From contig DJQV01000008.1 of NCBI GenBank assembly GCA_002438805.1, forward strand, positions 1 through 20,455: a stretch of 20,455 nt of DNA. Reading direction: 5' to 3'. Numbering within the stretch: the stretch's first letter is position 1; each line of letters starts with the position of its first letter. The notes below the pieces were generated by a model. It was not told the DNA's origin and did no database searches. It saw only the letters and a program-made list of their open reading frames with translations. Shown here one piece after another: positions 1 through 6,882 of the stretch. The DNA comes from Bacteroidales bacterium UBA6377. GTDB taxonomy: Bacteria > Bacteroidota > Bacteroidia > Bacteroidales > UBA932. Position numbers and translations under genes: made by a program.

Positions 1-1035
1 ACGGAACTTTGCAGGTGAGCCGGTATATCTGTCATTTTCACCCTCAACATCATGTCTCAAGAAATAGATTTCACCCTCAGATGAGCATATAGTCCTGACA
101 TCCACCGACCGTTTCTCGGCAGATTTCTTAAGATGCCCCAATTTGGCATCCGTACGGTACAAGTTCATCGTCAAGTTGTCCTCTGTTACTTTCAAACTCT
201 TGTCCAATTCGGCCGTTCCCTCATTAGCCAGGACCATAAAACCCTTACGCCCCACCGACAAAGCAAGCGTATATGAGTTCAGAAACAGGTAACGCGCAGC
301 CTTCATGAAATCACGACCGATAATCCCGGCATCTCCAATCTTGTCAACCTTGAATGTTTCAGAAGCAATGGTTCCGACTTTGGACACTTCTCCGCCAGAC
401 AAAGGCCATCTATAAATGTCCAACGCATCTTTTGGCATAAAATACAGACATCCGTCATACACCGACATCGGCGCCGCAGCCTCATTGGAAAGAAGCAGGC
501 AGTGCTCCGGAGTGGGAACAACCAGCGAATCCACGACAGCACAACTCTTCATATCGAAGACATCAATAATATGGCCTGTTCTTTTCCCGGCAGTATAAAT
601 GTAAAGCCTCTCCTCATGAGACAGGAAGTCTTTTATGGCACTGCCGTACTTGTATTCGGCCATGCCCTCTCCGTTCCTGTCATAAACGATAAAACTGGTT
701 CTTCCGGAATCCCAGACATAGATCTTTTCTCCTTCACCACGCACATAACCCAGAGTCTGATATTCATAACTTCCCCTGCCTTTCTTATTGAACGAACTGA
801 GCTGCTGCCCGTCAAAATCATACAGAACAACGTCATCTCCCGCAGCGACCACAAATCCCTTTCCGGCCTCAACACTCAAAGACTTCGGAGCGTCCAGCAG
901 CAACAGATTCTCATCCAGAGCGCACACGGCCTCCGACTTGATTTCAGCCGTCACTTGACTGGATGAACCTTTGCAGGACACAAAGGAAATAGCAACGGCA
1001 GAAAACAACAATATCGTAGAAAATAATGTTCGCAT
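1..1035 (-). CDS. Six-bladed beta-propeller lipoprotein, partial (P1)
   Basis: This minus-strand reading frame is open for 345 codons from ATG at 1035 to the window edge, so the C-terminus is missing. The N-terminus is a lipoprotein signal peptide: MRTL, a hydrophobic stretch, then the lipobox FVSC with the acylated Cys at residue 21. The rest is almost the same as the gene at 4735-5784 and carries propeller-like repeats, including KKGRGSYEY-type and VYDRNGEG-type strands. Family knowledge: such 6-bladed propellers (Pfam 6-bladed beta-propeller/BF3164-like groups) are envelope lipoproteins of unknown function. It is the third gene of a minus-strand operon, starting 11 nt after an NVEALA gene. 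Compared with its paralogue, the signal peptide and the extreme C-terminus are replaced; the last codons read ENDRYTGSPAKFR and continue leftward. Two cysteines (179 and 196) are specific to this copy. Lipoprotein call is firm; function unknown. Confidence 0.85.
   Translation of the reverse strand, partial: MRTLFSTILLFSAVAISFVSCKGSSSQVTAEIKSEAVCALDENLLLLDAPKSLSVEAGKGFVVAAGDDVVLYDFDGQQLSSFNKKGRGSYEYQTLGYVRGEGEKIYVWDSGRTSFIVYDRNGEGMAEYKYGSAIKDFLSHEERLYIYTAGKRTGHIIDVFDMKSCAVVDSLVVPTPEHCLLLSNEAAAPMSVYDGCLYFMPKDALDIYRWPLSGGEVSKVGTIASETFKVDKIGDAGIIGRDFMKAARYLFLNSYTLALSVGRKGFMVLANEGTAELDKSLKVTEDNLTMNLYRTDAKLGHLKKSAEKRSVDVRTICSSEGEIYFLRHDVEGENDRYTGSPAKFR
22..988 (-). repeat. Long direct repeat, copy 1 (paralogous propeller gene body)
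   Basis: Bases 22-988 match 4756-5722 in the same orientation at a constant offset of 4734 with no indel seen. Counting by eye gives about 35 mismatches in 967 bases, roughly 96% identity. Mismatches cluster at about 391-700 and near the C-terminal end (22-60), while 131-390 and 708-988 are almost unchanged. Similarity stops abruptly at both ends, inside the signal peptide and just before the stop codon of the other copy. This indicates recent duplication or ongoing gene conversion. Confidence 0.95.
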
Positions 1036-1046
1036 AATATCAAGGA

Positions 1047-1304
1047 TTAGATAGGGCACACAAAAATCCCATTTGACAAACAGTACACATCAGTCGTTTT
1101 AGTATTTGGGTCATACACCAATCTTGTATCCCATATCGCTTGAGCAAGCATTTCATCCAACTTTTCTTTGTTGACTTCACCATCAGCAAGAGCTTCCACA
1201 TTCTCATCAAACTCGGATGGCCGATAGTTCAGAACCGATACTAATGACCAAACAGAAAGCACAACTACTGCTGAAGCAACCAAATTCCTAGTAAACTTTC
1301 TCAT
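1047..1304 (-). CDS. NVEALA domain-containing small exported protein (b)
   Basis: An 85-residue protein if started at the ATG at 1304, which is preferred because it puts a basic N-terminus (MRKFTRN) directly before a hydrophobic segment (about residues 8-25), as in an export signal. An exact NVEALA motif at residues 35-40 is followed by a GE dipeptide at 42-43. The C-terminal tail ends DVYC, seven residues, CPI, so it has a C-x7-C-P pair. Family knowledge: the NVEALA family (Pfam) consists of short exported Bacteroidetes proteins of unknown function. It lies 7 nt after the upstream NVEALA gene and 11 nt before propeller P1, so the three are almost certainly co-transcribed. A longer in-frame start at 1382 would overlap the preceding gene and is less likely. 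Confidence 0.85.
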   Translation of the reverse strand: MRKFTRNLVASAVVVLSVWSLVSVLNYRPSEFDENVEALADGEVNKEKLDEMLAQAIWDTRLVYDPNTKTTDVYCLSNGIFVCPI

Positions 1305-1311
1305 AGTCGTA

Positions 1312-1581
1312 TCAGGTTTGTGGCAGGCTTGGATCATACATAGGACATTCATGGCTTCCTCCCTCATAACACGAAACATCAATTACCCCAGTTGCACCAT
1401 AGTACACAACGGCAACTGTCCATTCTGATTCCACAAAAGAGGGACGTGACTCTCCACTTAACAGAGCCTCCAGATTTTCATTGAAGAACTCGTCTTCACT
1501 CCCGCTGTACATTGTCCAGCAGGTGGCCGCACCTGCGGCCAGAATGATTGCGGCCGATGCCGCGATAAGTGCTTTTTTCAT
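1312..1581 (-). CDS. NVEALA domain-containing small exported protein (a)
   Basis: An 89-residue protein starting at the ATG at 1581. A start two codons upstream is possible, but the MKKALIAAS beginning matches the signal-peptide start of the propeller gene at 5848-6882 and so decides the start. Residues 4-20 are hydrophobic with small residues. A variant motif NLEAL (residues 36-40) followed by SGES corresponds to NVEALA. The tail has SCYEGGSHECP, a C-x7-C-P pair like the next gene, then a short polar end. It is the first gene of the minus-strand operon behind the promoter at 1758-1787, with a leader of about 170 nt that is duplicated at 6854-7110. Function unknown; a role as secreted or surface partner of the adjacent propeller lipoprotein is inference. 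Confidence 0.85.
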   Translation of the reverse strand: MKKALIAASAAIILAAGAATCWTMYSGSEDEFFNENLEALLSGESRPSFVESEWTVAVVYYGATGVIDVSCYEGGSHECPMYDPSLPQT

Positions 1582-1811
1582 AAGCAAATGTTTTAAATTT
1601 TATAAATATTACCCTTCGGAACACCCTCCGGGCTTCATTTCTGTTTTTCCATCAGCCTGCACCGCACAATAATCAAATTTCAAATCAGAACCAGCTAATA
1701 TCATTAAATTTTAGCAAGTATCAGTTTTGCCAATCAGCGCAGCCATAACTACAACAGCAAATATAAATATTTTCAGCAGAATACAAAAATTATTTTCACA
1801 TCTTTATTGCA
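1555..1811 (-). repeat. Duplicated promoter/leader plus signal-peptide start, copy A
   Basis: This stretch aligns with 6854-7110 at an offset near 5299 with small indels, about 85% identical by eye. It runs from the promoter through the whole leader into the first codons (MKKALIAAS) of the downstream gene. Similarity ends at the shared ctttattgca (1802-1811 and 7101-7110). Together with the promoter, relic and operator entries, it accounts for the 479-base gap between 1581 and 2061. Confidence 0.9.
1758..1787 (-). promoter_or_regulatory. Bacteroidetes-type promoter for the NVEALA/propeller operon
   Basis: On the minus strand TATATTTG (plus 1758-1765) fits the TAnnTTTG -7 consensus, and TTTG (plus 1784-1787) lies 18 nt upstream as a -33 element. 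The identical arrangement occurs in the duplicated copy at 7058-7087. The expected start site near 1751 gives a leader of about 170 nt. Confidence 0.65.
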
Positions 1812-1890
1812 TGGTATATTGCACGAAGTGCAGCAGTTTTCCCAAAGACCAGGTTCTGACGGAATAGAAGCCCGTCAAACTAATCACGGT
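1804..1890 (-). pseudogene. Relic of a propeller lipoprotein 3' end
   Basis: The minus-strand frame reads ISLTGFYSVRTW, SLGKLLHFV and then a stop at 1804. This matches the C-terminus of the gene at 5848-6882 (ICLTDDGFYAVSTW, PSGKLLHFV), with a two-codon deletion and a changed last few residues. The nucleotide match is clear over about 55-75 bases. No start or remaining gene body is present upstream, where a plus-strand promoter now sits. It is best read as the leftover tail of a lost tandem cassette; its last codons overlap the end of leader copy A. Confidence 0.7.
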
Positions 1891-1955
1891 CATTTGCAGG
1901 TGTAAATTGATTCTCAAACTGAGTTAAAAATCCCCTGTTCGCGCCGATTTATTCA

Positions 1956-1989
1956 TAACGATGCGCTCAAAAAAACAAAATTATCGTTA
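1956..1989. promoter_or_regulatory. Inverted repeat, candidate operator
   Basis: TAACGAT (1956-1962) and ATCGTTA (1983-1989) are a perfect 7-bp inverted pair with a 20-nt spacer, ending six bases before the -33 element of the plus-strand promoter. The position suits a regulator site, but one short repeat in AT-rich DNA can arise by chance. Confidence 0.3.
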
Positions 1990-1994
1990 AATCA

Positions 1995-2025
1995 TTTGAA
2001 GTTTCAATAAAATTACTTATCTTTG
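1995..2025 (+). promoter_or_regulatory. Bacteroidetes-type promoter for NVEALA-c/propeller P2
   Basis: TTTG (1995-1998), a 19-nt spacer, then TATCTTTG (2018-2025) is a full match to the Bacteroidetes vegetative promoter pattern. The expected start site near 2032 leaves a short leader of about 28 nt before the ATG at 2061. Confidence 0.7.
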
Positions 2026-2060
2026 GCACAGATAAATTAATTATTTAAATAGAACATTCC

Positions 2061-2360
2061 ATGAAGAAAAAAACTATTTTATGTTGCACTGCTCTCATTT
2101 TGGTGAGCATTTCAGCAATGCTGCAGCGCAGGACAACCTCCTATGAATCATTCATAGAAGAAAACGCAGAAGCTTTGGCGCACGACGAAAGCGGATTCCC
2201 GAAAGGAAGATGGAAGACCGTCGGGTGCAATTCAGACAATTTCAGTGATTGGGGCACATATTGCTGTCCTAACGATGCATACGACAACTGCAACGGCAGA
2301 GTAGGCTCCTGCCCTCACGATCCTTACAACGGCTGCCAAGATACATTCTGGTCAAGATGA
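2061..2360 (+). CDS. NVEALA domain-containing small exported protein (c), cysteine-rich tail
   Basis: A 99-residue protein starting MKKKTILCC, with a hydrophobic export segment at about residues 5-21 and then QRR. The motif NAEALA at residues 35-40 is an NVEALA variant, followed by HDES. The C-terminal half is rich in Cys, Gly, Asn and aromatic residues: YCCP, DNCNGRVGSCPHDP and NGC. It includes a C-x6-C-P pair resembling the C-x7-C-P of the two minus-strand NVEALA proteins, but with more cysteines, which suggests disulfides outside the cytoplasm. The stop codon overlaps the next start as ATGA, so translation of the propeller P2 is probably coupled. The protein is more diverged from the other two than they are from each other. 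Function unknown. Confidence 0.85.
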   Translation: MKKKTILCCTALILVSISAMLQRRTTSYESFIEENAEALAHDESGFPKGRWKTVGCNSDNFSDWGTYCCPNDAYDNCNGRVGSCPHDPYNGCQDTFWSR

Positions 2361-3481
2361 TCTTTGAAACTATGCAGGCACGAAATACAGTAATGACACT
2401 TATGGCCATATTGGCCTTGGTTTCCTGTGTCAATCAGACATCCAGCAATAAAATGTCCGCTGCAGAGGAGGCTGCGGTCACCTCTTTGTCAACGGACATA
2501 TCAGACATGGTGTCCGTGGTTGATGTCCAGCCGATTGACGAATCCGTCCTCTTCGCCGGCGTCTCCAAGATGTTGTCCGATGGACAGGGAAATCTTTTCA
2601 TTCTGGACTCCAGAGGCTCCATCCTCTCATTGGACAAGAGCGGGCATCCAGGGCCATTGAAATTGACCCGTGGACGGGCATCAAACGAATACGTATCCGC
2701 ATCCGACATCTGCTATATGGACGGGAAGTTCTGCATATTGGAGAATGCAAGGATAAAAGTATTCGACATTGACGACACCCGCAATTGTTTCCAAGTGGAT
2801 TTGACGGGACTTAAAGATCCGGCGGATGCTCTGTCTGCCACAACGGACGGGAAATTCTATCTGTTCTCGGCATTCTCCATGAGCCCTCGCGATGATAAGC
2901 GAGGTAAAGGCAATACCCTCCAGCTGATAGGTGGGGACGGGCATCTAATTTCAGAAAGCATTCCAAGGGAAGATTGCACCTTCTCGATGAACAACATAAG
3001 CCAATCAAAGGACAACACCTATTATCTCAGACCGCAAAACTCAGAATCAATATTCTACAGGCTGGAGAAGGACGGACCAGTACCGGCATTCAAGGTGGAC
3101 TTCGGTGAAAAGGCTATGCCTGCAAGATATTTCTATGACTCGGCAGGAGAGGATATAGGGGCCTATATGCTGTCCGACTATTACAAACTGCCTATGGACT
3201 ATCACGATACGGATGACTATGTCTATTGCCGATTCTGCGGCTCTCAGGCGAGCGAGTGTTCGTTGATCTACAGCAGGAAGAGCAAGAAGTGTATCGCGTG
3301 GAAGAATTCCAATGAAGACAGCGGTTTCAGGGTACTGGGTTCCGATAAGGACAGTTTTATCCTCATTCCTGCAAACAACGACGGAGATTACGGGCCGTTG
3401 GGCCAAGCTGTCCTTCCTGCACTCAAGAACAATTGCGTTGGTGGTCAAAGGGCGATTGTTAAGATAAGATTCAACTTCTAG
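2357..3481 (+). CDS. Beta-propeller lipoprotein partnered with NVEALA-c (P2)
   Basis: A 374-residue protein. The start at 2357 is chosen because ATG overlaps the TGA of the preceding gene; ATGs at 2372 and 2393 would also give usable signal peptides. The lipobox LVSC has its acylated Cys at residue 24. The body shows propeller-like beta repeats, such as DGQGNLFILDSRGSILSLD, DGKFCILENARIKVFDID and DGKFYLFSA. This fits BF3164/TolB-like 6-bladed propeller lipoproteins, although it lacks the GRGPGEY motif of the neighbours. It has several cysteines late in the chain (YCRFCGSQASEC). It is the only plus-strand propeller in the island and ends convergently 53 nt from the minus-strand gene at 3535. 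Surface or periplasmic location is inferred; ligand unknown. Confidence 0.8.
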   Translation: MIFETMQARNTVMTLMAILALVSCVNQTSSNKMSAAEEAAVTSLSTDISDMVSVVDVQPIDESVLFAGVSKMLSDGQGNLFILDSRGSILSLDKSGHPGPLKLTRGRASNEYVSASDICYMDGKFCILENARIKVFDIDDTRNCFQVDLTGLKDPADALSATTDGKFYLFSAFSMSPRDDKRGKGNTLQLIGGDGHLISESIPREDCTFSMNNISQSKDNTYYLRPQNSESIFYRLEKDGPVPAFKVDFGEKAMPARYFYDSAGEDIGAYMLSDYYKLPMDYHDTDDYVYCRFCGSQASECSLIYSRKSKKCIAWKNSNEDSGFRVLGSDKDSFILIPANNDGDYGPLGQAVLPALKNNCVGGQRAIVKIRFNF

Positions 3482-3497
3482 GAATGTTCATCGGAAG

Positions 3498-3513
3498 GAA
3501 AAATCTATTTTTC
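3498..3513. terminator. Short palindrome between convergent genes, candidate bidirectional terminator
   Basis: GAAAAAT-CT-ATTTTTC is a perfect 7-bp inverted repeat with a two-base centre. It lies in the 53-base gap between the stop codons of two convergent propeller genes. Its AT-rich stem and T/A runs on both strands suit a weak bidirectional terminator. Confidence 0.4.
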
Positions 3514-3534
3514 TGAGACATTCTGTTGGGGCGA

Positions 3535-4608
3535 TTACTTAAGTTCAATTTTTGCGATGACATAGTTGTCTCTTTCTGATATGTGTTTCAGTATTTCTTT
3601 GTTGCCCACTTTGTCAAGGATCGATTCTTCTAAATGCTCCATCGTGGAGGGATCCAGCAAAGCAAAAACGGTCTTCCCGGCGGCGAATTTGAAAGATTCT
3701 TTTAGAGCCTCGCCGAGCCCGCTGCAGTCGAACCATGTCCATTTCTTGTCGTACAGGCCATATATGAATTTTACATCCCCGTTGCTTTGCGTCATGATTT
3801 CCACGATTTTTAATTCGGGTGTTTCCATATATCTGTTTATTACGGCAAAGTCTGATTCCAGCAGGACAGCTGCCGCTTTATAGGGATCCCCTGCGGAGAA
3901 GAATGTTTTCGGAACAGTATATTTGCCGAAATCAAATCTTATGTATTCTGACAGTTTCTGATTATGATATCGATAAATGACCGGGCTGTAGGAGTCTATC
4001 AAGAAAACAGTGTCGCCATTTGAACTGAACCGCGAAACTGGTGTGTTGAAAGGCAGAACTGATGCCGTTGTGTGCAGGTATTCCTTCTCTCCGCTCCGGC
4101 CGCTTACGCTCAGCCTGTCTTTTTTTGTAGGGCTGAAGTCGTGGTAATTCAGAGTGTCGGAGCGGAAGATGTAACATTGTCTGCCCAAAGAGGGAATCTT
4201 CTTTTCAGAAAGCAATTTCCCGTCAAGACTGAAACATTGCATTTTCTGTGGGGCGGAGAATACATATAAAGAGTCCCCCACAAGTTCGACGTTTAACAGC
4301 GAATTATATTCCCCAGGGCCTCTTCCTTTGCGCCCAATGGCGTTGATGAATGTACCGGATTTATCATAATGATAGATTTTTGAGTTCGGCACATCCAGAA
4401 CAATGAAGCCATCGTCGGTTGGGATGAGATCGGTTTGAGTGCCGAGGAGGTGCGTGTCATCCGTGGACAAGGGTATGAGTTCCAATTCTTTTATGGAATT
4501 TGAAAAAGCGGAAATGTCATTCCCGTCCTCAACATGAACCGTATAGGTTGAATTCGAATTGCAGGCCGCTGTGATTATGATAAAAACAGCTATGCTATTT
4601 TTATTCAT
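3535..4608 (-). CDS. Six-bladed beta-propeller lipoprotein (P3)
   Basis: A 357-residue protein when started at the ATG at 4608 (MNKNSIAVFIIITAAC), which gives a compact signal peptide with the lipobox Cys at residue 16. An in-frame ATG at 4632 would add eight residues and leave almost no leader behind the candidate promoter. After the signal, the body contains the family signature GRKGRGPGEY, preceded by a PNSKIYHYDKSG blade strand and followed by VGDSLYVFS and MQCFSLDGK strands. These are typical of the 6-bladed propeller (DUF5128-like) lipoproteins. It has no adjacent NVEALA gene and appears monocistronic. It differs strongly from its neighbours, so it is an older paralogue than P1/P5. Function unknown. 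Confidence 0.82.
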   Translation of the reverse strand: MNKNSIAVFIIITAACNSNSTYTVHVEDGNDISAFSNSIKELELIPLSTDDTHLLGTQTDLIPTDDGFIVLDVPNSKIYHYDKSGTFINAIGRKGRGPGEYNSLLNVELVGDSLYVFSAPQKMQCFSLDGKLLSEKKIPSLGRQCYIFRSDTLNYHDFSPTKKDRLSVSGRSGEKEYLHTTASVLPFNTPVSRFSSNGDTVFLIDSYSPVIYRYHNQKLSEYIRFDFGKYTVPKTFFSAGDPYKAAAVLLESDFAVINRYMETPELKIVEIMTQSNGDVKFIYGLYDKKWTWFDCSGLGEALKESFKFAAGKTVFALLDPSTMEHLEESILDKVGNKEILKHISERDNYVIAKIELK

Positions 4609-4642
4609 GGTTTGTTTGATGATGTTTTCCAATATTACACGG

Positions 4643-4674
4643 CTAATGTATGCAATATTTTTTAAAACAGCAAA
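4643..4674 (-). promoter_or_regulatory. Candidate promoter for P3
   Basis: On the minus strand TACATTAG (plus 4643-4650) is a partial match to TAnnTTTG, and TTTG (plus 4671-4674) lies 20 nt upstream. Spacing is right but the -7 box has one mismatch. It would give a leader of about 28 nt to the start at 4608. Confidence 0.35.
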
Positions 4675-4734
4675 TGAATAATGTTCTTTTTCAAGTTTTC
4701 AGTACAAGTCAAAATCTTCATGCGTGGCAGCACA

Positions 4735-5784
4735 CTAATCCTTGATAACCTCAAGGGTATATCTGTCGTTCTCATTCTCAACAGAGTGTCTCAGAAAATA
4801 GATTTCACCCTCAGATGAGCATATAGTCCTGACATCCACCGACCGTTTCTCAGCAGATTTCTTGAGATGCCCCAATTTGGCATCCGTACGGTACAAGTTC
4901 ATCGTCAAGTTGTCCTCTGTTACTTTCAAACTCTTGTCCAATTCGGCCGTTCCCTCATTAGCCAGGACCATAAAACCCTTACGCCCCACCGACAAAGCAA
5001 GCGTATATGAGTTCAGAAACAGGTAACGCGCAGCCTTCATGAAATCACGACCGATAATCCCGGCATCTCCAATCTTGTCAACCTTGAATGTTTCAGAAGC
5101 AATGGTTCCGACTTTGGACACTTCACCTCCAGACAGTGGCCATCTATAAATGTCCAGCGCATCCTTCGGCATAAAATACAGAGATCCGTCATACACCGAC
5201 ATCGGTGCCGCAGCCTCATTGGAAAGAAGCAGGCGGTGCTCCGGAGTGGGAACAACCAGCGAATCCACGACAGCACAACTCTTCATATCGAAGACATCAA
5301 CAAGATGGCCAGTTCTTTTCCCGGCAGTATAAATATAAAGCCTCTCCTCATGGGGCAGGAAGTCTTTTATGGCACTGCCGTACTTGTATTCGGCCAGCCC
5401 CTCCCCGTCTCTGTCATAAACGATAAAAACGGTTCTTCCGGAATCCCAGACATAGATCTTTTCTCCTTCACCACGCACATAACCCAGAGTCTGATATTCA
5501 TAACTTCCCCTGCCTTTCTTATTGAACGAACTGAGCTGCTGCCCGTCAAAATCATACAGGACAACGTCATCTCCCGCAGCGACCACAAATCCCTTTCCGG
5601 CCTCAACACTCAAAGACTTCGGAGCGTCCAGCAGCAACAGATTCTCATCCAGAGCGCACACGGCCTCCGACTTGATTTCAGCCGTCACTTGACTGGATGA
5701 ACCTTTGCAGGACACAAAGGAAAGCGCAACGGCAGAAAGCACCGCCCAGCAAACGGCAGATGCCGCGATGATTGTTTTTTTCAT
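4735..5784 (-). CDS. Six-bladed beta-propeller lipoprotein, complete copy (P5)
   Basis: A 349-residue protein starting MKKTIIAAS, with a long hydrophobic signal and the lipobox FVSC (acylated Cys 26). The mature part begins KGSSSQ. The propeller signature is the KKGRGSYEYQTLGYV segment followed by KIYVWDSG and FIVYDRDGE strands. It ends LEVIKD before a TAG stop. This is the complete paralogue of P1, about 96% identical at nucleotide level through the gene body, but with an unrelated first 20 or so codons. Those codons resemble the MKKALIAAS signal start of P4 and NVEALA-a. It lies 63 nt downstream of P4 on the same strand, with a small hairpin between, and is probably co-transcribed with P4 from 7065. 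Function unknown. Confidence 0.87.
   Translation of the reverse strand: MKKTIIAASAVCWAVLSAVALSFVSCKGSSSQVTAEIKSEAVCALDENLLLLDAPKSLSVEAGKGFVVAAGDDVVLYDFDGQQLSSFNKKGRGSYEYQTLGYVRGEGEKIYVWDSGRTVFIVYDRDGEGLAEYKYGSAIKDFLPHEERLYIYTAGKRTGHLVDVFDMKSCAVVDSLVVPTPEHRLLLSNEAAAPMSVYDGSLYFMPKDALDIYRWPLSGGEVSKVGTIASETFKVDKIGDAGIIGRDFMKAARYLFLNSYTLALSVGRKGFMVLANEGTAELDKSLKVTEDNLTMNLYRTDAKLGHLKKSAEKRSVDVRTICSSEGEIYFLRHSVENENDRYTLEVIKD
4756..5722 (-). repeat. Long direct repeat, copy 2
   Basis: Counterpart of 22-988: same orientation, constant offset, about 96% identity by eye. The ends of similarity fall within the coding frame at both sides, so only the gene body is shared, not the signal-peptide region or the last codons. 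Confidence 0.95.
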
Positions 5785-5822
5785 AAATGTCTGATTTAAA
5801 GTTTATACATGTTATCCATTTG

Positions 5823-5837
5823 GAACCCGTAGGGCTC
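5823..5837 (-). promoter_or_regulatory. Intercistronic hairpin between P4 and P5
   Basis: Read on the minus strand, GAGCCC-TAC-GGGTTC forms a six-pair stem (one G-U). The surrounding 5785-5845 resembles the leader bases just before the starts at 1581 and 6882 (cataa..., ggaac..., gggctcattt), each with a CCC...GGG element. It looks like a decayed leader copy and could modulate expression of the second gene. Confidence 0.35.
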
Positions 5838-5847
5838 ATTTTTATTC

Positions 5848-6882
5848 TTACATATCGGGAAGCACGAAGTGCAGCAGTTTCCCCGAAGGCCAGGTGGAGA
5901 CTGCATAGAAGCCGTCATCTGTCAGACAGATCGAGCAGACGGGACGGGACAGGACGTAGTGATGCTTGATGTTTCCGTTCCAGTCGTAGACCAGGAGGTG
6001 GCTGCACTCGTTGGACAACATTTCGCGGTCAATTATTCTGCGGCCGGAGTATAAGATATACACATATTTGTCATCTGCAGCAACTCCATTAAAATAACCC
6101 TTTGCGGTTCTGCCATGTGCCTGCTTCTCCACATCGAATGAAGACTGTATCCTTTTGACCTCTTGTAGCTTGTCACCGGAAACCGAAGCGAATGAAATGG
6201 TCGGAGTAGCCAAATTGGTCACACACAGATGCCGCCCATCCGGCGAAGCCGAATATTGCGTGCTCAGCATCGCCGACAAGGCACTGTCCCTATCCTTGGA
6301 CAGCCCTGCAATGGCCTCAATCCCAGACAGAAAATTGCCCTGCCTATCATATAGTGCGTACCAATAATTCTCATCAGCAAGACACCCCGACACGAACTGG
6401 TCCTTACCACAAGAAGTCAGGTAAACAAGCCTGTTCCCTTTGCTGAAATCCCCCACCGTATCACACACGGCCGTACGGGCGGCAATAGACTTCTCTATGT
6501 CCAGTTCTATGCACTTCGTCCGTGTGAAATCATAATACCGCACAGCATCTCCTGAATTGTGCAGATTTCCGCCGGAGACTATCTCCCCGGGCCCTCTGCC
6601 TCGGCGAATCGCATAGAAGTGATCGCCACTTTCCGGATTCACAAAAAGCAGGTGATAATCGTTATCCGACGATGATATTACAAACCAACCATCTCCTGCC
6701 GCAACTACATCGCGCGGCTGCCAATATGCATACATGTCCAAATCTGACGAGTCCACAGGCGAGAGAATCTGTTCTCCTATCTTCAAATCTCGCAGATACG
6801 GGTCATCAGCATATTTCGATGTGCAAGAAACTGCCGCCGCCAGCAAGACGGCAACAGATGCCGCGATAAGCGCTTTTTTCAT
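5848..6882 (-). CDS. BF3164-like beta-propeller lipoprotein (P4)
   Basis: A 344-residue protein when started at the ATG at 6882. This start gives MKKALIAAS and the lipobox AVSC with Cys at residue 20; a longer frame from 6927 would add 15 residues before the signal and is rejected. The body has RRGRGPGEI, YYDFTRTKCIELDI, YALYDRQGN, LCVTNLATP and HLLVYDWNGN strands, ending GKLLHFVLPDM. This pattern matches BF3164-family (TolB-like 6-blade propeller) lipoproteins. Its tail is the parent type of the relic at 1804-1890. It is the first gene behind the duplicated promoter/leader B, in the position held by the NVEALA genes in the other cassette. Envelope location is firm from the lipobox; function unknown. 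Confidence 0.87.
   Translation of the reverse strand: MKKALIAASVAVLLAAAVSCTSKYADDPYLRDLKIGEQILSPVDSSDLDMYAYWQPRDVVAAGDGWFVISSSDNDYHLLFVNPESGDHFYAIRRGRGPGEIVSGGNLHNSGDAVRYYDFTRTKCIELDIEKSIAARTAVCDTVGDFSKGNRLVYLTSCGKDQFVSGCLADENYWYALYDRQGNFLSGIEAIAGLSKDRDSALSAMLSTQYSASPDGRHLCVTNLATPTISFASVSGDKLQEVKRIQSSFDVEKQAHGRTAKGYFNGVAADDKYVYILYSGRRIIDREMLSNECSHLLVYDWNGNIKHHYVLSRPVCSICLTDDGFYAVSTWPSGKLLHFVLPDM

Noticed and set aside
502..966. Plus-strand 154-codon frame, repeated at 5236-5700
   Set aside because: It is present twice only because the underlying propeller gene is duplicated; the minus-strand lipoprotein reading explains the sequence.
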